64,000 nt of DNA from Streptomyces sp. GQFP (lineage in GTDB: Bacteria; Actinomycetota; Actinomycetes; Streptomycetales; Streptomycetaceae): assembly GCF_021545335.1 (NCBI RefSeq), contig NZ_CP089312.1, positions 3,596,001 to 3,660,000 of the forward strand, in the 5' to 3' direction. Within the stretch, counting starts at the first letter, position 1; every line of letters starts with the position of its first letter. The notes beneath the pieces were generated by a model. That model saw only the letters and a program-made list of their open reading frames with translations, had not been told where the DNA came from and ran no database searches. Positions 44,369-53,773 of this stretch are shown here, piece after piece. The position numbers were made by a program, and so were the translations under genes.

Positions 44369-45421
44369 TTAGACAGCTGGCGGCGCTGCCGTGCTGTTGC
44401 GGATCACCAGGCTTGTTGCCAGTTCCACCCTGGTTGCGCCTGGGGTGCCCTCCACTCGGCCCAGGTCCAGGACCAGCTTGGCTGCCGTTTCTGCCATTTC
44501 CATCAGGGGCTGGCGGACCGTTGTCAGTGGGGGGCCTACCCAGCGGGCGATCGGGAGGTCGTCGAAGCCGACGACGCTGAGGTCCTCCGGGATGCGTAGG
44601 CCCAGTTCGCGGGCGGCCTCGTACAGGCCCAGGGCCTGGAGGTCGTTGCCGGCGAAGACCGCGGTCGGGCGGTTCGGGGAGCGGAGGAGTTCGAGGCCGG
44701 CTCGGTAGCCCGTCTCGTGGTGGAAGTCGCCCACCTTGAGGAGGTCGGGGTCGACCGGGAGGCCCGCCGTTTCCAGGGCCGCGCGGTAGCCGTCCACGCG
44801 GGCGCGGCTGCACATCATGCGGGACGGGCCGCTGATCGACGCGATGCGGGTGTGGCCGAGTTCGACCAGGTGACGGGTGGCCGCCAGACCGCCCTGCCAG
44901 TTGGTCGCGCCTACCGAGGGCACGTCGTCGCCCGGGTCGCCCGCCGGGTCCATCACCACGAACGGGATGGAACGGCTGGTCAGCAGCGCCCGCTGGGACT
45001 CGTCCAGGCCGGACAGGACGAGGATCACGCCGTGCGGGCGGCGGGCCGCGACCTGGTCGGCCCAGGTGCGGCCGGGGGTGAGGCGGCCCGCGCTCTCGGA
45101 GAGGACGACGCTCAGCCCCTCCTCCCGCGCCGCGTTCTCCACACCCCGGATGACCTCCATCGCCCACGCGCTCTCCAGCTCGTGGAAGACCAGGTCGATG
45201 AGTGGTGAGCGAGTCGCCTCGGCGCGGCGGCGCCGGTAGCCGTACGCCCGCAGCAGGTCCTCGACGCGGGTCCGGGTCGCGGGCGCGACGTCGGCGCGAC
45301 CGTTGAGCACCTTCGAAACAGTCGGAGCGGAGACGCCTGCCTCGCGGGCGATCTCGGCGAGCGTCGCGGTCTGGGTGGACTGCGGTGTCGTCTGCGTTTC
45401 AGCTGGTTTCGAGGGTCTCAT
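44369..45421 (-). CDS. bxlR: LacI-family repressor of xylo-oligosaccharide genes
   Basis: 350 residues. N-terminal HTH (TLAEIAREAGVSAPTVSKVLNGRADVAPATR) and a periplasmic-binding-like effector domain (LIDLVFHELESAWAMEVIRGV... FAGNDLQALGLYEAARELG... SVVGFDDLPIARW). It is divergent from the transporter operon, exactly as bxlR is from bxlEFGA in S. thermoviolaceus. It probably binds the CGAAA-N-TTTCG-type sites in front of the transporter operon and the xylanase gene and is released by xylobiose. The gene name is by arrangement and family, not by direct test. Confidence 0.85.
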   Translation of the reverse strand: MRPSKPAETQTTPQSTQTATLAEIAREAGVSAPTVSKVLNGRADVAPATRTRVEDLLRAYGYRRRRAEATRSPLIDLVFHELESAWAMEVIRGVENAAREEGLSVVLSESAGRLTPGRTWADQVAARRPHGVILVLSGLDESQRALLTSRSIPFVVMDPAGDPGDDVPSVGATNWQGGLAATRHLVELGHTRIASISGPSRMMCSRARVDGYRAALETAGLPVDPDLLKVGDFHHETGYRAGLELLRSPNRPTAVFAGNDLQALGLYEAARELGLRIPEDLSVVGFDDLPIARWVGPPLTTVRQPLMEMAETAAKLVLDLGRVEGTPGATRVELATSLVIRNSTAAPPAV

Positions 45422-45501
45422 GGCCGCGATCGTATCCCTGCGCGACCTCTTGACGAAGACCTTGTCCCGCCATAAGTTCCCGGAACATTCGAAGTACCAC
45501 C

Positions 45502-45512
45502 CGAAAGATTCG
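45502..45512. promoter_or_regulatory. Operator-like site upstream of bxlE
   Basis: CGAAAGATTCG differs in a single base from the palindrome in front of the xylanase gene (CGAAAGTTTCG). It lies in the 141-bp bxlR-bxlE divergent region, where two further copies of GAACATTCG (45483-45491, 45540-45548) also carry TTCG half-sites. Confidence 0.65.
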
Positions 45513-45562
45513 TACAGAGACTCAGTCAGGTTTCGGTCAGAACATTCGCGAGAGGTGCTGTC

Positions 45563-46924
45563 ATGGAGTCCAACAGAGGGCGGTCCACCGGTACCGGCGG
45601 TGCCATCGGTAACGGTGGTACGGCGTTCAGTCGGCGCTGGGTGCTCGGTGCCGGTGCGTCCGCCCTGCTCACCACCGGGCTGAGCGCGTGCGGCTCGGGT
45701 GAGGGTTCGGGCGGGGGCGGGGGGACCATCACCGCGTTCGTGTACGGGGACGACGCCGTGAAGGTGCAGCAGGCGGCCGTCGACCGGTTCAACAAGTCCG
45801 CCGCCAGCAAGACGGCCAAGGGCAAGGTCAAGCTGGAGAAGATCCCGGGCTCGGACTATCTGCCCAAGCTGCGTACGGCGATGGGTTCGCCCAGTGCCCC
45901 GGACGTCTTCTTCAACTGGGGCGGCGGCTCCATCAAGGCGTACGAGGCGGCCGGGAAGATCGTCGACCTGACCGACACCATCGAGAACGACCCGGTGCTG
46001 AAGAACGGCTTCCTGCCCTCCGTACTCGCCGCCGGGGACCTCAAGGGCCGCCACTACGGCATACCGATGCGCGGGATGCAGCCGGTGATCCTCTTCTACA
46101 ACAAGTCCGTCTTCGCCGAGCAGAAACTCCAACCGCCCACCACCTGGGACGAGTTGCTCGACATCAACACCAAGCTGAAGAAGGCGAAGATCACTCCGTT
46201 CGCCCTCGGCGGCTCCGACATCTGGCCCGAGCTGATGTGGCTGGAGTACCTGGTCGACCGGATCGGCGGGCCCGAGGTCTTCAAGCGCATCCAGGACGGC
46301 GACGCGGAGGGCTGGGGCGACCCGGCGGTCCTGAAGGCCGCCGAGATGGTGAAGGAACTCATCGACGACGGCGCGTTCGGGTCGAAGTTCACCTCGGTGT
46401 CGTACGTCAACGGCGGCGCCCCGGCCGTCTTCGCCAAGGGCAAGGCGGCGATGCATCTGATGGGCTCGTGGGAGTACTCGACGCAGCTCGGCAAGTTCCC
46501 CGACTTCGCCAAGGCCAACCTGGGCTGGGCGGCCTTCCCCAAGATCGAGGACGGCGTCGGCGACGTCCGCAACGTCGTCGGCAACCCCACCAACTACTGG
46601 TCCATCAACCCCCGTACACAGAACAAGGACGCGGCGATCGCGTTCCTCAAGGACTGCGCGTCCGAGGCGTACGCGAAGGACCTGGTCGCCCTCGGAGACG
46701 TACCGACCACCTCCAACGCGGCGGCCCTGCTGTCCTCCGCGCCCAATCCGGAGTACGCCAAGTTCCAGTACGACATGGTCCAGCAGGCACCGGCGTTCAC
46801 GCTCTCCTGGGACCAGGCACTCGGCGACGAGCTGGGCACCAAGATGCACACGGAGATCGGGAAGCTCTTCACGGGCAAGTCGACGCCCAGTCAGTTCGTG
46901 TCGGCGTGCAAGGGGTTGAAGTGA
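45563..46924 (+). CDS. bxlE: Xylo-oligosaccharide ABC transporter, binding lipoprotein
   Basis: 453 residues. A twin-arginine-like start (FSRRWVLGAGASALL) and a lipobox LSACGS show a lipoprotein outside the membrane. A family 1 extracellular solute-binding domain follows (GSDYLPKLRTAMGSPSAPDVFFNWGGGS... MRGMQPVILFYNKSVF). It should hand xylobiose or longer oligomers to the two permeases. Ribosome binding site GAGAGG. No ATPase gene is in the operon; such Streptomyces importers usually share the distant MsiK ATPase. Confidence 0.88.
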   Translation: MESNRGRSTGTGGAIGNGGTAFSRRWVLGAGASALLTTGLSACGSGEGSGGGGGTITAFVYGDDAVKVQQAAVDRFNKSAASKTAKGKVKLEKIPGSDYLPKLRTAMGSPSAPDVFFNWGGGSIKAYEAAGKIVDLTDTIENDPVLKNGFLPSVLAAGDLKGRHYGIPMRGMQPVILFYNKSVFAEQKLQPPTTWDELLDINTKLKKAKITPFALGGSDIWPELMWLEYLVDRIGGPEVFKRIQDGDAEGWGDPAVLKAAEMVKELIDDGAFGSKFTSVSYVNGGAPAVFAKGKAAMHLMGSWEYSTQLGKFPDFAKANLGWAAFPKIEDGVGDVRNVVGNPTNYWSINPRTQNKDAAIAFLKDCASEAYAKDLVALGDVPTTSNAAALLSSAPNPEYAKFQYDMVQQAPAFTLSWDQALGDELGTKMHTEIGKLFTGKSTPSQFVSACKGLK

Positions 46925-47799
46925 GGGTCGCGGACAAGGCCGCGAGCGGTGTGCGGGCCGGGCGGCCCAGCGCCGTCTGGGCGCTGCCCGCGGTGCTCTT
47001 CTTCACCTTCTTCGCGGTCGTCCCGATGGCCCTGGCCTTCTATCTCTCCTTCACCAAGTGGGACGGTCTCGGCGACCCGAAGCCGATCGGGCTCGCCAAC
47101 TGGCAGAAGTTGCTGGACGATCCGCGGCTGACCCAGTCGCTCACCCTCACTGTCCTTCTGACGGCGGCCAGTTGGGCGTTCCAGACGGTCGTGGCACTTC
47201 TGCTCGGGGTGTGGGCGGCGGGCCGGCAACGCAACCGGGCGGTGCTCTCGGCGATCTTCTTCGTGCCGTTCCTGCTCTCCTCGACCGCCATCTCGGTGCT
47301 GTTCTACGCGCTGCTCGACCCGAACTTCGGCATCATCCAGAAGGACACGCTCGGCTCTTCCAGCGGCGCGTTCCTCGCCATCGTGTTCGTCGGCGGCTGG
47401 CAGTTCATCCCGTTCCACACGCTGATCTACCAGGGCGGGGCCCGGCAGATTCCCCAAGTGCTGTACCAGGCTGCGGCAATTGACGGCGCGGGACGCTATC
47501 GCCAGTTCTTCTCGATCACGCTGCCGCAGCTGCGGCACACGATCACGACGTCCACCGTGCTGATCGTCGTCGGTTCGCTGACGTACTTCGAGACGGTGCT
47601 CATCCTGACGAAGGGCGGGCCCGGCACGGACACGGCGATCCTGCCGTACCTGATGTACGAGGCGGGCTTCAAGACGTACGACTTCGGCTACGCGAGCGCC
47701 ATCGCGTCCGCCCTCGTGCTGGCCGCCACCGGGCTGTCCCTGCTGCTCGTCCGGCTGACCGGTTTCGGCGGCATGCGCAGTACGCGTGAAGGGATGTGA
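46921..47799 (+). CDS. bxlF: Xylo-oligosaccharide ABC transporter, permease 1
   Basis: 292 residues. The GTG at 46921 overlaps the bxlE stop by 4 bp. Six hydrophobic helices and the MalF-type inner-membrane EAA-like loop (YQAAAIDGAGRYRQFFSITLPQLR), which docks the ATPase. FFTFFAVVPMALAFYLSFTKWDG is the typical first helix. It forms the channel with the next gene product. Confidence 0.9.
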   Translation: MRVADKAASGVRAGRPSAVWALPAVLFFTFFAVVPMALAFYLSFTKWDGLGDPKPIGLANWQKLLDDPRLTQSLTLTVLLTAASWAFQTVVALLLGVWAAGRQRNRAVLSAIFFVPFLLSSTAISVLFYALLDPNFGIIQKDTLGSSSGAFLAIVFVGGWQFIPFHTLIYQGGARQIPQVLYQAAAIDGAGRYRQFFSITLPQLRHTITTSTVLIVVGSLTYFETVLILTKGGPGTDTAILPYLMYEAGFKTYDFGYASAIASALVLAATGLSLLLVRLTGFGGMRSTREGM

Positions 47800-47803
47800 C
47801 GGA

Positions 47804-48709
47804 GTGTCACACGATACGCTCCCCCGCCCGACGGCCACCGACAAGCGTCCGGAGCGACCGCAGCCGGACAGTCTTCGGCGGCGTCGGCACTGGACCAGGC
47901 GCGCCAATCCGCTCGCGGGCCTGGGCTCGTTCGTCTGGCTGGTGATCGTCCTCGTCCCGATCTACGCCATGCTGTCGGCCTCGCTCACCGGCCCGGACAA
48001 GGCCCTCACCGGCAACCCCCTGAAACCGCCCACCGATCCGACCCTCGACAACTACAACACCGTCCTCAACTCCGGCTTCGGGCATCTGCTCAGCAACACG
48101 GTGATCGTGGCCGTCACGGTCGTGGCCATCGTCCTCGGGCTCTGCGTCCCGCTCGCGTACGTGGCCGTGCGCACCCGCACCCGCTGGTCGGGCGCGGCCT
48201 TCCGGCTGTTCCTGCTCGGGGTCGCGATCCCGGCCCAGGCGGTCGTGGTCCCCCTGTACCTCCTGATCGCCAAACTCGACCTGTACGACAGCCTGTTGGC
48301 GGTGATCCTGCCGACAGCCGCCTTCGCGATGCCGGTCTCGGTGCTGGTCCTCACCGGCACCCTGCGGGACATCTCGGAGGACCTGTACGAGGCGATGGCC
48401 CTCGACGGCGCCTCTCCCCTGCGCATGCTGTTCCAGCTGACGATCCCCCTGGCCAAGGGCGGTATCAGCACCGTCGTGATCTACGCGGCCCTCCAGGCCT
48501 GGAACGGCTTCCTCTTCCCCCTGATCTTCACCCAGTCCGACGGACCCCGCGTCCTCACCCTCGGCCTGTTCAACTACGTGAGCCAGTTCGGCGTGAACAT
48601 CCCCGCCCTGCTCGCGTCGGTCGTCCTCTCCGGCATCCCGATCTTCGCCGTCTATCTGGTGGCCCGGCGAGCGCTGATCGGCGGCCTGATGGGCGTGGGC
48701 GGCAAGTGA
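47804..48709 (+). CDS. bxlG: Xylo-oligosaccharide ABC transporter, permease 2
   Basis: 301 residues from the GTG at 47804; a GTG at 47786, overlapping the preceding gene, is an alternative. MalG-type permease: a first helix near residue 42 (FVWLVIVLVPIYAMLSASL), an EAA loop (DLYEAMALDGASPLRMLFQLTIPLAKGG) and a C-terminal segment ending ALIGGLMGVGGK. The stop comes 38 bp before the beta-xylosidase start. Confidence 0.9.
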   Translation: MSHDTLPRPTATDKRPERPQPDSLRRRRHWTRRANPLAGLGSFVWLVIVLVPIYAMLSASLTGPDKALTGNPLKPPTDPTLDNYNTVLNSGFGHLLSNTVIVAVTVVAIVLGLCVPLAYVAVRTRTRWSGAAFRLFLLGVAIPAQAVVVPLYLLIAKLDLYDSLLAVILPTAAFAMPVSVLVLTGTLRDISEDLYEAMALDGASPLRMLFQLTIPLAKGGISTVVIYAALQAWNGFLFPLIFTQSDGPRVLTLGLFNYVSQFGVNIPALLASVVLSGIPIFAVYLVARRALIGGLMGVGGK

Positions 48710-48747
48710 ACCCAGACCAACGTGCCCGTGACTCTGACAGGAGTTTC

Positions 48748-51054
48748 ATGACGACCGCCCCCTGGCGTGACCGCGCCCTGTCCGTCGACGCCCGTGTCGA
48801 CGACCTGCTCTCCCGGATGACCCTGGAGGAGAAGACCGCCCAGCTGTACGGCGTGTGGGTGGGCGCCTCGACGGACGGCCACGGCGTCGCCCCGCACCAG
48901 CACGACATGACCGCCGACTACCAGTGGGACGAGCTGATCACCCGAGGTCTGGGCCAGCTCACGCGCCCCTTCGGTACGGCCCCCGTGGACCCGGCGCTGG
49001 GCGCGCAGGCACTGGCCCGCGCCCAGCGCCGGATAGCGGAGGCGGGCCGCTTCGGCATCCCGGCGCTGGCCCACGAGGAGTGCCTGGCGGGCTTCACCGC
49101 CTGGCGGGCGACGGCGTACCCGGTCCCGCTGGCCTGGGGCGCCACCTTCCACCCCGAGCTGGTGGAGGAGATGGCGGCCCGCATCGGCCGCGACCTCGCC
49201 TCGGTCGGCGTCCACCAGGGCCTCGCCCCGGTCCTGGACGTCGTACGGGATCCGCGCTGGGGCCGGGTCGAGGAGACGATCGGCGAGGACCCGTATCTGG
49301 TGGGGACGATCGGGTCGGCGTACGTGCGGGGTCTTGAGTCGGCGGGGATCATCGCCACGCTGAAGCACTTCGCCGGGTACGCGTCCTCGGCCGGGGCCCG
49401 CAATCTCGCTCCCGTGCGGGCAGGCGTGCGGGAGTTCGCGGACGTGACACTCCCCCCGTTCGAGATGGCGCTGCGCGAGGGCGGGGCGCGTTCCGTGATG
49501 GCCGCCTACAACGAGACGGACGGAGTCCCGGCCTCCGCCGATGCGCAGCTGCTAACCCAACTTCTGCGCGAGGACTGGGGGTTCACAGGCACGGTCGTCT
49601 CGGACTACTTCGGCATCGGTTTCCTGGAGACCCTGCACCGGGTCGCCGGTACGCCGGCCGAGGCCGCCCATGTCGCCCTGGCCGCCGGCATCGATGTCGA
49701 GCTGCCGACGATCCGGAGCTACGGCGACCCGCTCGTGGCGGCCGTACAGGCGGGAGACGTACCGGAGTCGCTGGTCGACCGGGCGGTGCGGCGGGTGTTG
49801 GCCCAGAAGTGCGAGCTGGGGCTGCTGGACGAGGGATGGGAGCCCGAGCCTGCCGGCGGGCCGATCGATCTGGACTCGGCCGGGAACCGGGCGCTGGCCA
49901 GGCGGTTGGCCGAGGAGTCGGTGGTACTGCTCGACAACCCGGACGGGCTACTGCCGCTCGCCCCGGACACGCGTATCGCGGTCGTCGGGCCGAGGGCGGC
50001 GGACGCGCTGGCCATGCTGGGGTGCTACTCGTTCCCCTCGCATGTCCTGCCGAGTCATCCGGAGACCCCGGTGGGGCTCGACATCCCCACCCTCCTGGAA
50101 TCCCTGCGCGCCGAACTCCCGGATGCCAAGGTGACGTTCGCGGAGGGCTGCGACACCTCGGGGCCGGACACGGGCGGTTTCGAGGAGGCGGTGGCGCGGA
50201 CCGCCGAGGCGGATGTGTGCGTGGCGGTACTGGGCGACCGGGCCGGTCTGTTCGGGCGGGGTACGTCCGGCGAGGGGTGCGATGTCGCCGACCTGCAACT
50301 GCCGGGCGTACAGGCCGAGTTGCTGGACGTGCTCGTGTCGACGGGGGTTCCGGTGGTGCTCGTGCTGCTCACCGGGCGGCCGTACGCGCTGGGGCGCTGG
50401 CACGGTCAACTCGCTTCGGTGGTCCAGGCGTTCTTCCCCGGGGAGGAGGGCGGCCCGGCGGTCGCGGCAGTGCTGTCGGGCCGCGTCACCCCGTCGGGGC
50501 GGCTGCCGGTGAGCGTGCCGAGGGAGCGCGGGGGCCAGCCGTGGACGTATCTCCAGCCGCCGTTGGGGCTCGCGGGCGAGGTGAGCAGCCTGGACCCGAC
50601 CCCGCTGTATCCCTTCGGGCACGGGCTCTCGTACACCTCGTTCGCCTGGGAGGACCTCGATGAGGGCGGTCCTGCCGAGATCGGGACGGACGGGTCGTAC
50701 GACGTGTCGGTGACCGTCCGGAACACGGGGGCGCGGGCCGGGGCCGAGGTCGTGCAGCTGTATCTGCACGATCCGGTGGCCTCGGTGACCCGGCCCGATG
50801 TCCGGCTGATCGGTTATGAGCGGCTGGAGTTGGCGCCGGGGGCCGCGCGCCGGGTGACGTTCCGGTTCCACGCGGATCTGTCGGCGTTCACGGACCGCGC
50901 GGGGCGGCGGGTCGTCGAACCGGGGGCGCTGGAGCTGCGGTTGGGGGCGTCGAGTGCGGATGTACGGCACACGGTTCGGGTGCGACTGGTGGGTGCGGTA
51001 AGGGAGTTGGGGGCGGAGCGGCGGCTGCGGTGCGAGACGGAGGTCGGCCCTTAG
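48748..51054 (+). CDS. bxlA: GH3 beta-xylosidase, probably intracellular
   Basis: 768 residues from the ATG at 48748, with AGGAG seven bases before it. No signal peptide, so it acts on imported oligosaccharides. GH3 barrel with ALAHEECLAGFTAWRATAYP, PVLDVVRDPRWGRVEETIGEDPYL, LKHFAGYASS and the nucleophile Asp286 in GTVVSDYFG. The second alpha/beta domain and a C-terminal fibronectin-III-like domain (YDVSVTVRNTGARAGAEVVQLYL) follow. With the transporter and the secreted xylanase it completes xylan use: cut outside, import, split to xylose. Confidence 0.92.
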   Translation: MTTAPWRDRALSVDARVDDLLSRMTLEEKTAQLYGVWVGASTDGHGVAPHQHDMTADYQWDELITRGLGQLTRPFGTAPVDPALGAQALARAQRRIAEAGRFGIPALAHEECLAGFTAWRATAYPVPLAWGATFHPELVEEMAARIGRDLASVGVHQGLAPVLDVVRDPRWGRVEETIGEDPYLVGTIGSAYVRGLESAGIIATLKHFAGYASSAGARNLAPVRAGVREFADVTLPPFEMALREGGARSVMAAYNETDGVPASADAQLLTQLLREDWGFTGTVVSDYFGIGFLETLHRVAGTPAEAAHVALAAGIDVELPTIRSYGDPLVAAVQAGDVPESLVDRAVRRVLAQKCELGLLDEGWEPEPAGGPIDLDSAGNRALARRLAEESVVLLDNPDGLLPLAPDTRIAVVGPRAADALAMLGCYSFPSHVLPSHPETPVGLDIPTLLESLRAELPDAKVTFAEGCDTSGPDTGGFEEAVARTAEADVCVAVLGDRAGLFGRGTSGEGCDVADLQLPGVQAELLDVLVSTGVPVVLVLLTGRPYALGRWHGQLASVVQAFFPGEEGGPAVAAVLSGRVTPSGRLPVSVPRERGGQPWTYLQPPLGLAGEVSSLDPTPLYPFGHGLSYTSFAWEDLDEGGPAEIGTDGSYDVSVTVRNTGARAGAEVVQLYLHDPVASVTRPDVRLIGYERLELAPGAARRVTFRFHADLSAFTDRAGRRVVEPGALELRLGASSADVRHTVRVRLVGAVRELGAERRLRCETEVGP

Positions 51055-51082
51055 CGGGCCGGTCCCCTCTCCTCCGTCTCCG

Positions 51083-52042
51083 CTACGGCACAGCGGGGCC
51101 GTCCAGGTAGCGGCCCTCTGTGTCGTACGGCCAGGCGTTCGAGACGCAGCCCTTGAGGCCGTCGATCTGCTGCATCATCGCGGGCGCGGGCTGGCCCGGA
51201 CCCGGGCAGGTCAGATGGCCTCGGTTCAGCCAGTGGCCGACCTCGTGGTTGACGATCAGGGCGCGGTACTCGGTCGCCGGGCCGTCGAACTGGGGGGAAC
51301 CCAGCTGCCAGCGCTTGAGGTTGATCACCACGTTGACGCCGGCCCGGCAGTTGACCTCGCCGATGTGTTCCGGCTGCTGGACGTTGCACAGCTTGTCGGT
51401 GGTGGCCGCGGTGGCGACCTTGAACGTCAACTCGGCCTCCGCGCCGGTGACTTGGCGGAAGCGGGCGCCCGCCTGCCGCCAGCCTCGCTGGTCGTTGAGG
51501 ATGGCGCCGATCTGGCGGGCCGCGTCCTTCGGGTCGACGCCCGCGCCGTCCTCGACCTGGACGCGGAAGGGCGTACCGGAGGCGGGCCCGGTGACGACGA
51601 CCGGGGCCGTGTCGAAGGTGCCGGGGCCGGAGGCGGGGATGGTGGGCGTCGAGGAGGAGCCCTTCCCCGAGCCGGCCCCGGAGCCCTTCTCCGCCCCCGA
51701 AGTGCCGGTGGCGCTCGGGGACTTGGGGGCCTTGGGCGACTCGGAGGGGTCGGGGGACCCGGCGACGGTGGAGTCGTCGGGGGGCGAACTCGTGGCGCCC
51801 CGCGTCGCGGACGTTCCCGGGTCCGGGGTGGGCTCGGTCGTCGTCCGGACCGCCTCCGGGGAACTGGCCCGCGACGCGTTGTCCGGCAGCAGCCGGGGCA
51901 GGAGCAGCGGCACCGCCGCCGTACCGAGCGCGGCGAGACAGACCGTGGCGCCGATCGCGCCGAGCCGGACCCGCTGCTTGCGTCGCCGCCGTAAGGCGAT
52001 CCGGCCACCCGGACCGTTCACTGCGCGTCGTTGCTCACTCAT
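51083..52042 (-). CDS. DUF3152 membrane-anchored metalloprotease-like protein
   Basis: 319 residues. A basic N terminus, one membrane helix (VRLGAIGATVCLAALGTAAVP), a long Ser/Pro/Thr linker to about residue 140, then the DUF3152 domain. The motif NHEVGHWLNRGH is the metzincin zinc site HExxHxxxxxH, so a protease is likely, although no substrate is known. Cysteines (LCNVQ, NCRAG, TCPG, GCVSN) suggest two disulfides outside the cell. The ATG overlaps the stop of the upstream gene by 4 bp, linking it to the SigE-family sigma operon. Confidence 0.82.
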   Translation of the reverse strand: MSEQRRAVNGPGGRIALRRRRKQRVRLGAIGATVCLAALGTAAVPLLLPRLLPDNASRASSPEAVRTTTEPTPDPGTSATRGATSSPPDDSTVAGSPDPSESPKAPKSPSATGTSGAEKGSGAGSGKGSSSTPTIPASGPGTFDTAPVVVTGPASGTPFRVQVEDGAGVDPKDAARQIGAILNDQRGWRQAGARFRQVTGAEAELTFKVATAATTDKLCNVQQPEHIGEVNCRAGVNVVINLKRWQLGSPQFDGPATEYRALIVNHEVGHWLNRGHLTCPGPGQPAPAMMQQIDGLKGCVSNAWPYDTEGRYLDGPAVP

Positions 52043-53013
52043 CGGGAGGAACCGCCTGTCTCACTCGTGCTGTCGGTACCGGTCGGATCGCTTGCCAAGG
52101 AGGGCTCGGCGGTGGAGGGTTCGGCCGTGGCGGGCGCGGTCTCGGCCGGGGAGGCCGGGGAGGACGGGGAGTCGGATGCCTCGTCCGAGGAGTCCGCCGT
52201 AGCCTCCGCCGCGTACTGCGCCTGGTACTTCACCTCGGTCAGCAGTGCCTTGGTGCCCGCCGCGGCCACCAGTTGGTCGACGGTGACGGGCGGGGAGACC
52301 TTGGCGTCGGCGTCCGGGGTGACGGTCAGGTTCACGGTGCTCTCCGCATAGCGGTAGCTGACGCTGAAGGACTGGCCGCCCCACAGCGTGTCGCCCGACA
52401 CGATGACCCGCACTTCGCTCCCGTCGGGCAGCAAGGCCGTACTGCAGGTCGTGGCCGTCTCGGGCAGGTCCGAGCACTCGGCGAGGCTGCCCCCTCCCGG
52501 CATGACCTGGAACGTCACGGGGAAGATGTGGCCCTTCAGCCGCCCGGCGAAGCGGTCCGCGCCGTCCGGCGTGACGGTCCCGATCAGGTCGCCCAGCGCC
52601 CGGGTCAGGGCCTCCGCCGTCCGCGCCCCGCGAACGGCGTCCTCCGAGGCCGAGGCCACGGGCGTCGGCGCTGTCATGGAGGGGGCGGGGGACGGCACGG
52701 CCGACGCCCGGGACGCGCTGGGCGGTGCGGCCGCCGGGCTGACGGGCTGCGACGCGGCGCTGCCCAGGCCGCCGAACGCGACCGAGCCGATGCCCCCGAC
52801 CGCCAGGACCCCGACGACCGCGCCGACCACGGCGAGCCGCGCCCGGATCCGGCGGAGCCTGCCCAGCCGTACCGCCTCCTGTGTCAGATCGGGCAGCGGC
52901 GCGAGTCCGGCGGCGGCCCGCTCCATCAGTTCCCTCAGCTCCCCGACGAGCGCGTCGTCGGGCCCGGCGTCCGGCTCGGGCCCGTGCGGGCGGCCGGGTG
53001 GCGTGTCGTGCAC
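52039..53013 (-). CDS. Single-pass membrane protein, candidate anti-sigma or sensor partner
   Basis: 324 residues. A short cytoplasmic N-terminal part (ALVGELRELMERAAAGLAPLPDLTQEAVRLGRLRRIRARL), one membrane helix near residue 65, and an outer domain from about 135 with two cysteines (LAECSDL, TTCSTA), ending in an Ala/Ser/Pro/Thr tail. The topology is that of the proteins encoded right after SigE-family ECF genes in Streptomyces. No zinc anti-sigma motif HxxxCxxC is present, so an anti-sigma role is only an inference from position. It lies 60 bp after the sigma gene. Confidence 0.65.
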   Translation of the reverse strand: MHDTPPGRPHGPEPDAGPDDALVGELRELMERAAAGLAPLPDLTQEAVRLGRLRRIRARLAVVGAVVGVLAVGGIGSVAFGGLGSAASQPVSPAAAPPSASRASAVPSPAPSMTAPTPVASASEDAVRGARTAEALTRALGDLIGTVTPDGADRFAGRLKGHIFPVTFQVMPGGGSLAECSDLPETATTCSTALLPDGSEVRVIVSGDTLWGGQSFSVSYRYAESTVNLTVTPDADAKVSPPVTVDQLVAAAGTKALLTEVKYQAQYAAEATADSSDEASDSPSSPASPAETAPATAEPSTAEPSLASDPTGTDSTSETGGSSR

Positions 53014-53073
53014 GGAAGTTCCTCTCTGACGCGGCAGATCGGGCGATGTACGAGGGGACAGGGGGCCGGGGAG

Positions 53074-53577
53074 TCAGTACTCGGCGGTGTACACATGGGC
53101 GTCGCCCAGCTCCGCGCGCAGCCGGGTCAGGGAGCGCGAGCACTGGCTCTTGACGGTGGACTCGCTGCACCGCAGCTGCGCGGCCACCTCCGACACGCTC
53201 AGGTCCTCCCAGTAGCGCAGGACGACCATCGCCCTTGCCCGGGGCGGGAGTTCACCGAGCGCGGCCATGAGCGTGACGCGCAGATCGGGTCTGGGCGCGG
53301 CGGGCACGGGGTCGGGACGGGAATGGGCGAGCAGATCGCGCAGCCGCCTCCGCCGCTCGTGCAGGAACAGCCGGGTCAGGACGGTACGGGCGTAGGCGTC
53401 GAGGTGGTCGGCCCGGCTCGCCCGGTGCCAGTGCTGGAAGAGGCGGGCCAGCGTGGACTGCACCAGGTCGCGGGCGTGCTCGCGGTCGCCGCAGAGCAGA
53501 TACGCCGTCCGGTACAGGCGCTGCCGGCCCGCCCGCGCGTACTCCTCGAAGTCCCGCTGCCGGACCGTCGCCGACAT
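53074..53577 (-). CDS. SigE-family ECF RNA polymerase sigma factor
   Basis: 167 residues. Region 2 (FEEYARAGRQRLYRTAYLLCGDREHARDLVQSTLARLFQHWHR) and region 4 (LPPRARAMVVLRYWEDLSVSEVAAQLRCSESTVKSQCSRSLTRLR) are complete. The pattern YLLCGD...A.DLVQ is typical of the SigE-family ECFs abundant in Streptomyces. First gene of a three-gene operon with a membrane protein and the DUF3152 protein, so it probably answers an envelope signal. Confidence 0.9.
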   Translation of the reverse strand: MSATVRQRDFEEYARAGRQRLYRTAYLLCGDREHARDLVQSTLARLFQHWHRASRADHLDAYARTVLTRLFLHERRRRLRDLLAHSRPDPVPAAPRPDLRVTLMAALGELPPRARAMVVLRYWEDLSVSEVAAQLRCSESTVKSQCSRSLTRLRAELGDAHVYTAEY

Positions 53578-53773
53578 CCACCCTCCCGTTTCCCGTCATG
53601 CGTATCGCTGAGGCTGTGGCGATGGCAGTTGCTATGGCTCACGTGCCTCATACGCATCACACCCCTCACACGCCTCACAGGTCTCGCCCTCACCTGTTCT
53701 TGAGCGTGTTCGGGGCGGAAAGGTTGAAGGGGGTGCGGAAAAATTTCTGGTCCGGTGCGGTCGGACCCGGGAA

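Noticed and set aside
45422..46849. - strand frame joining the bxlR frame to the antisense of bxlE
   Set aside because: The LacI HTH begins at 45421; upstream the frame is only the complement of bxlE.
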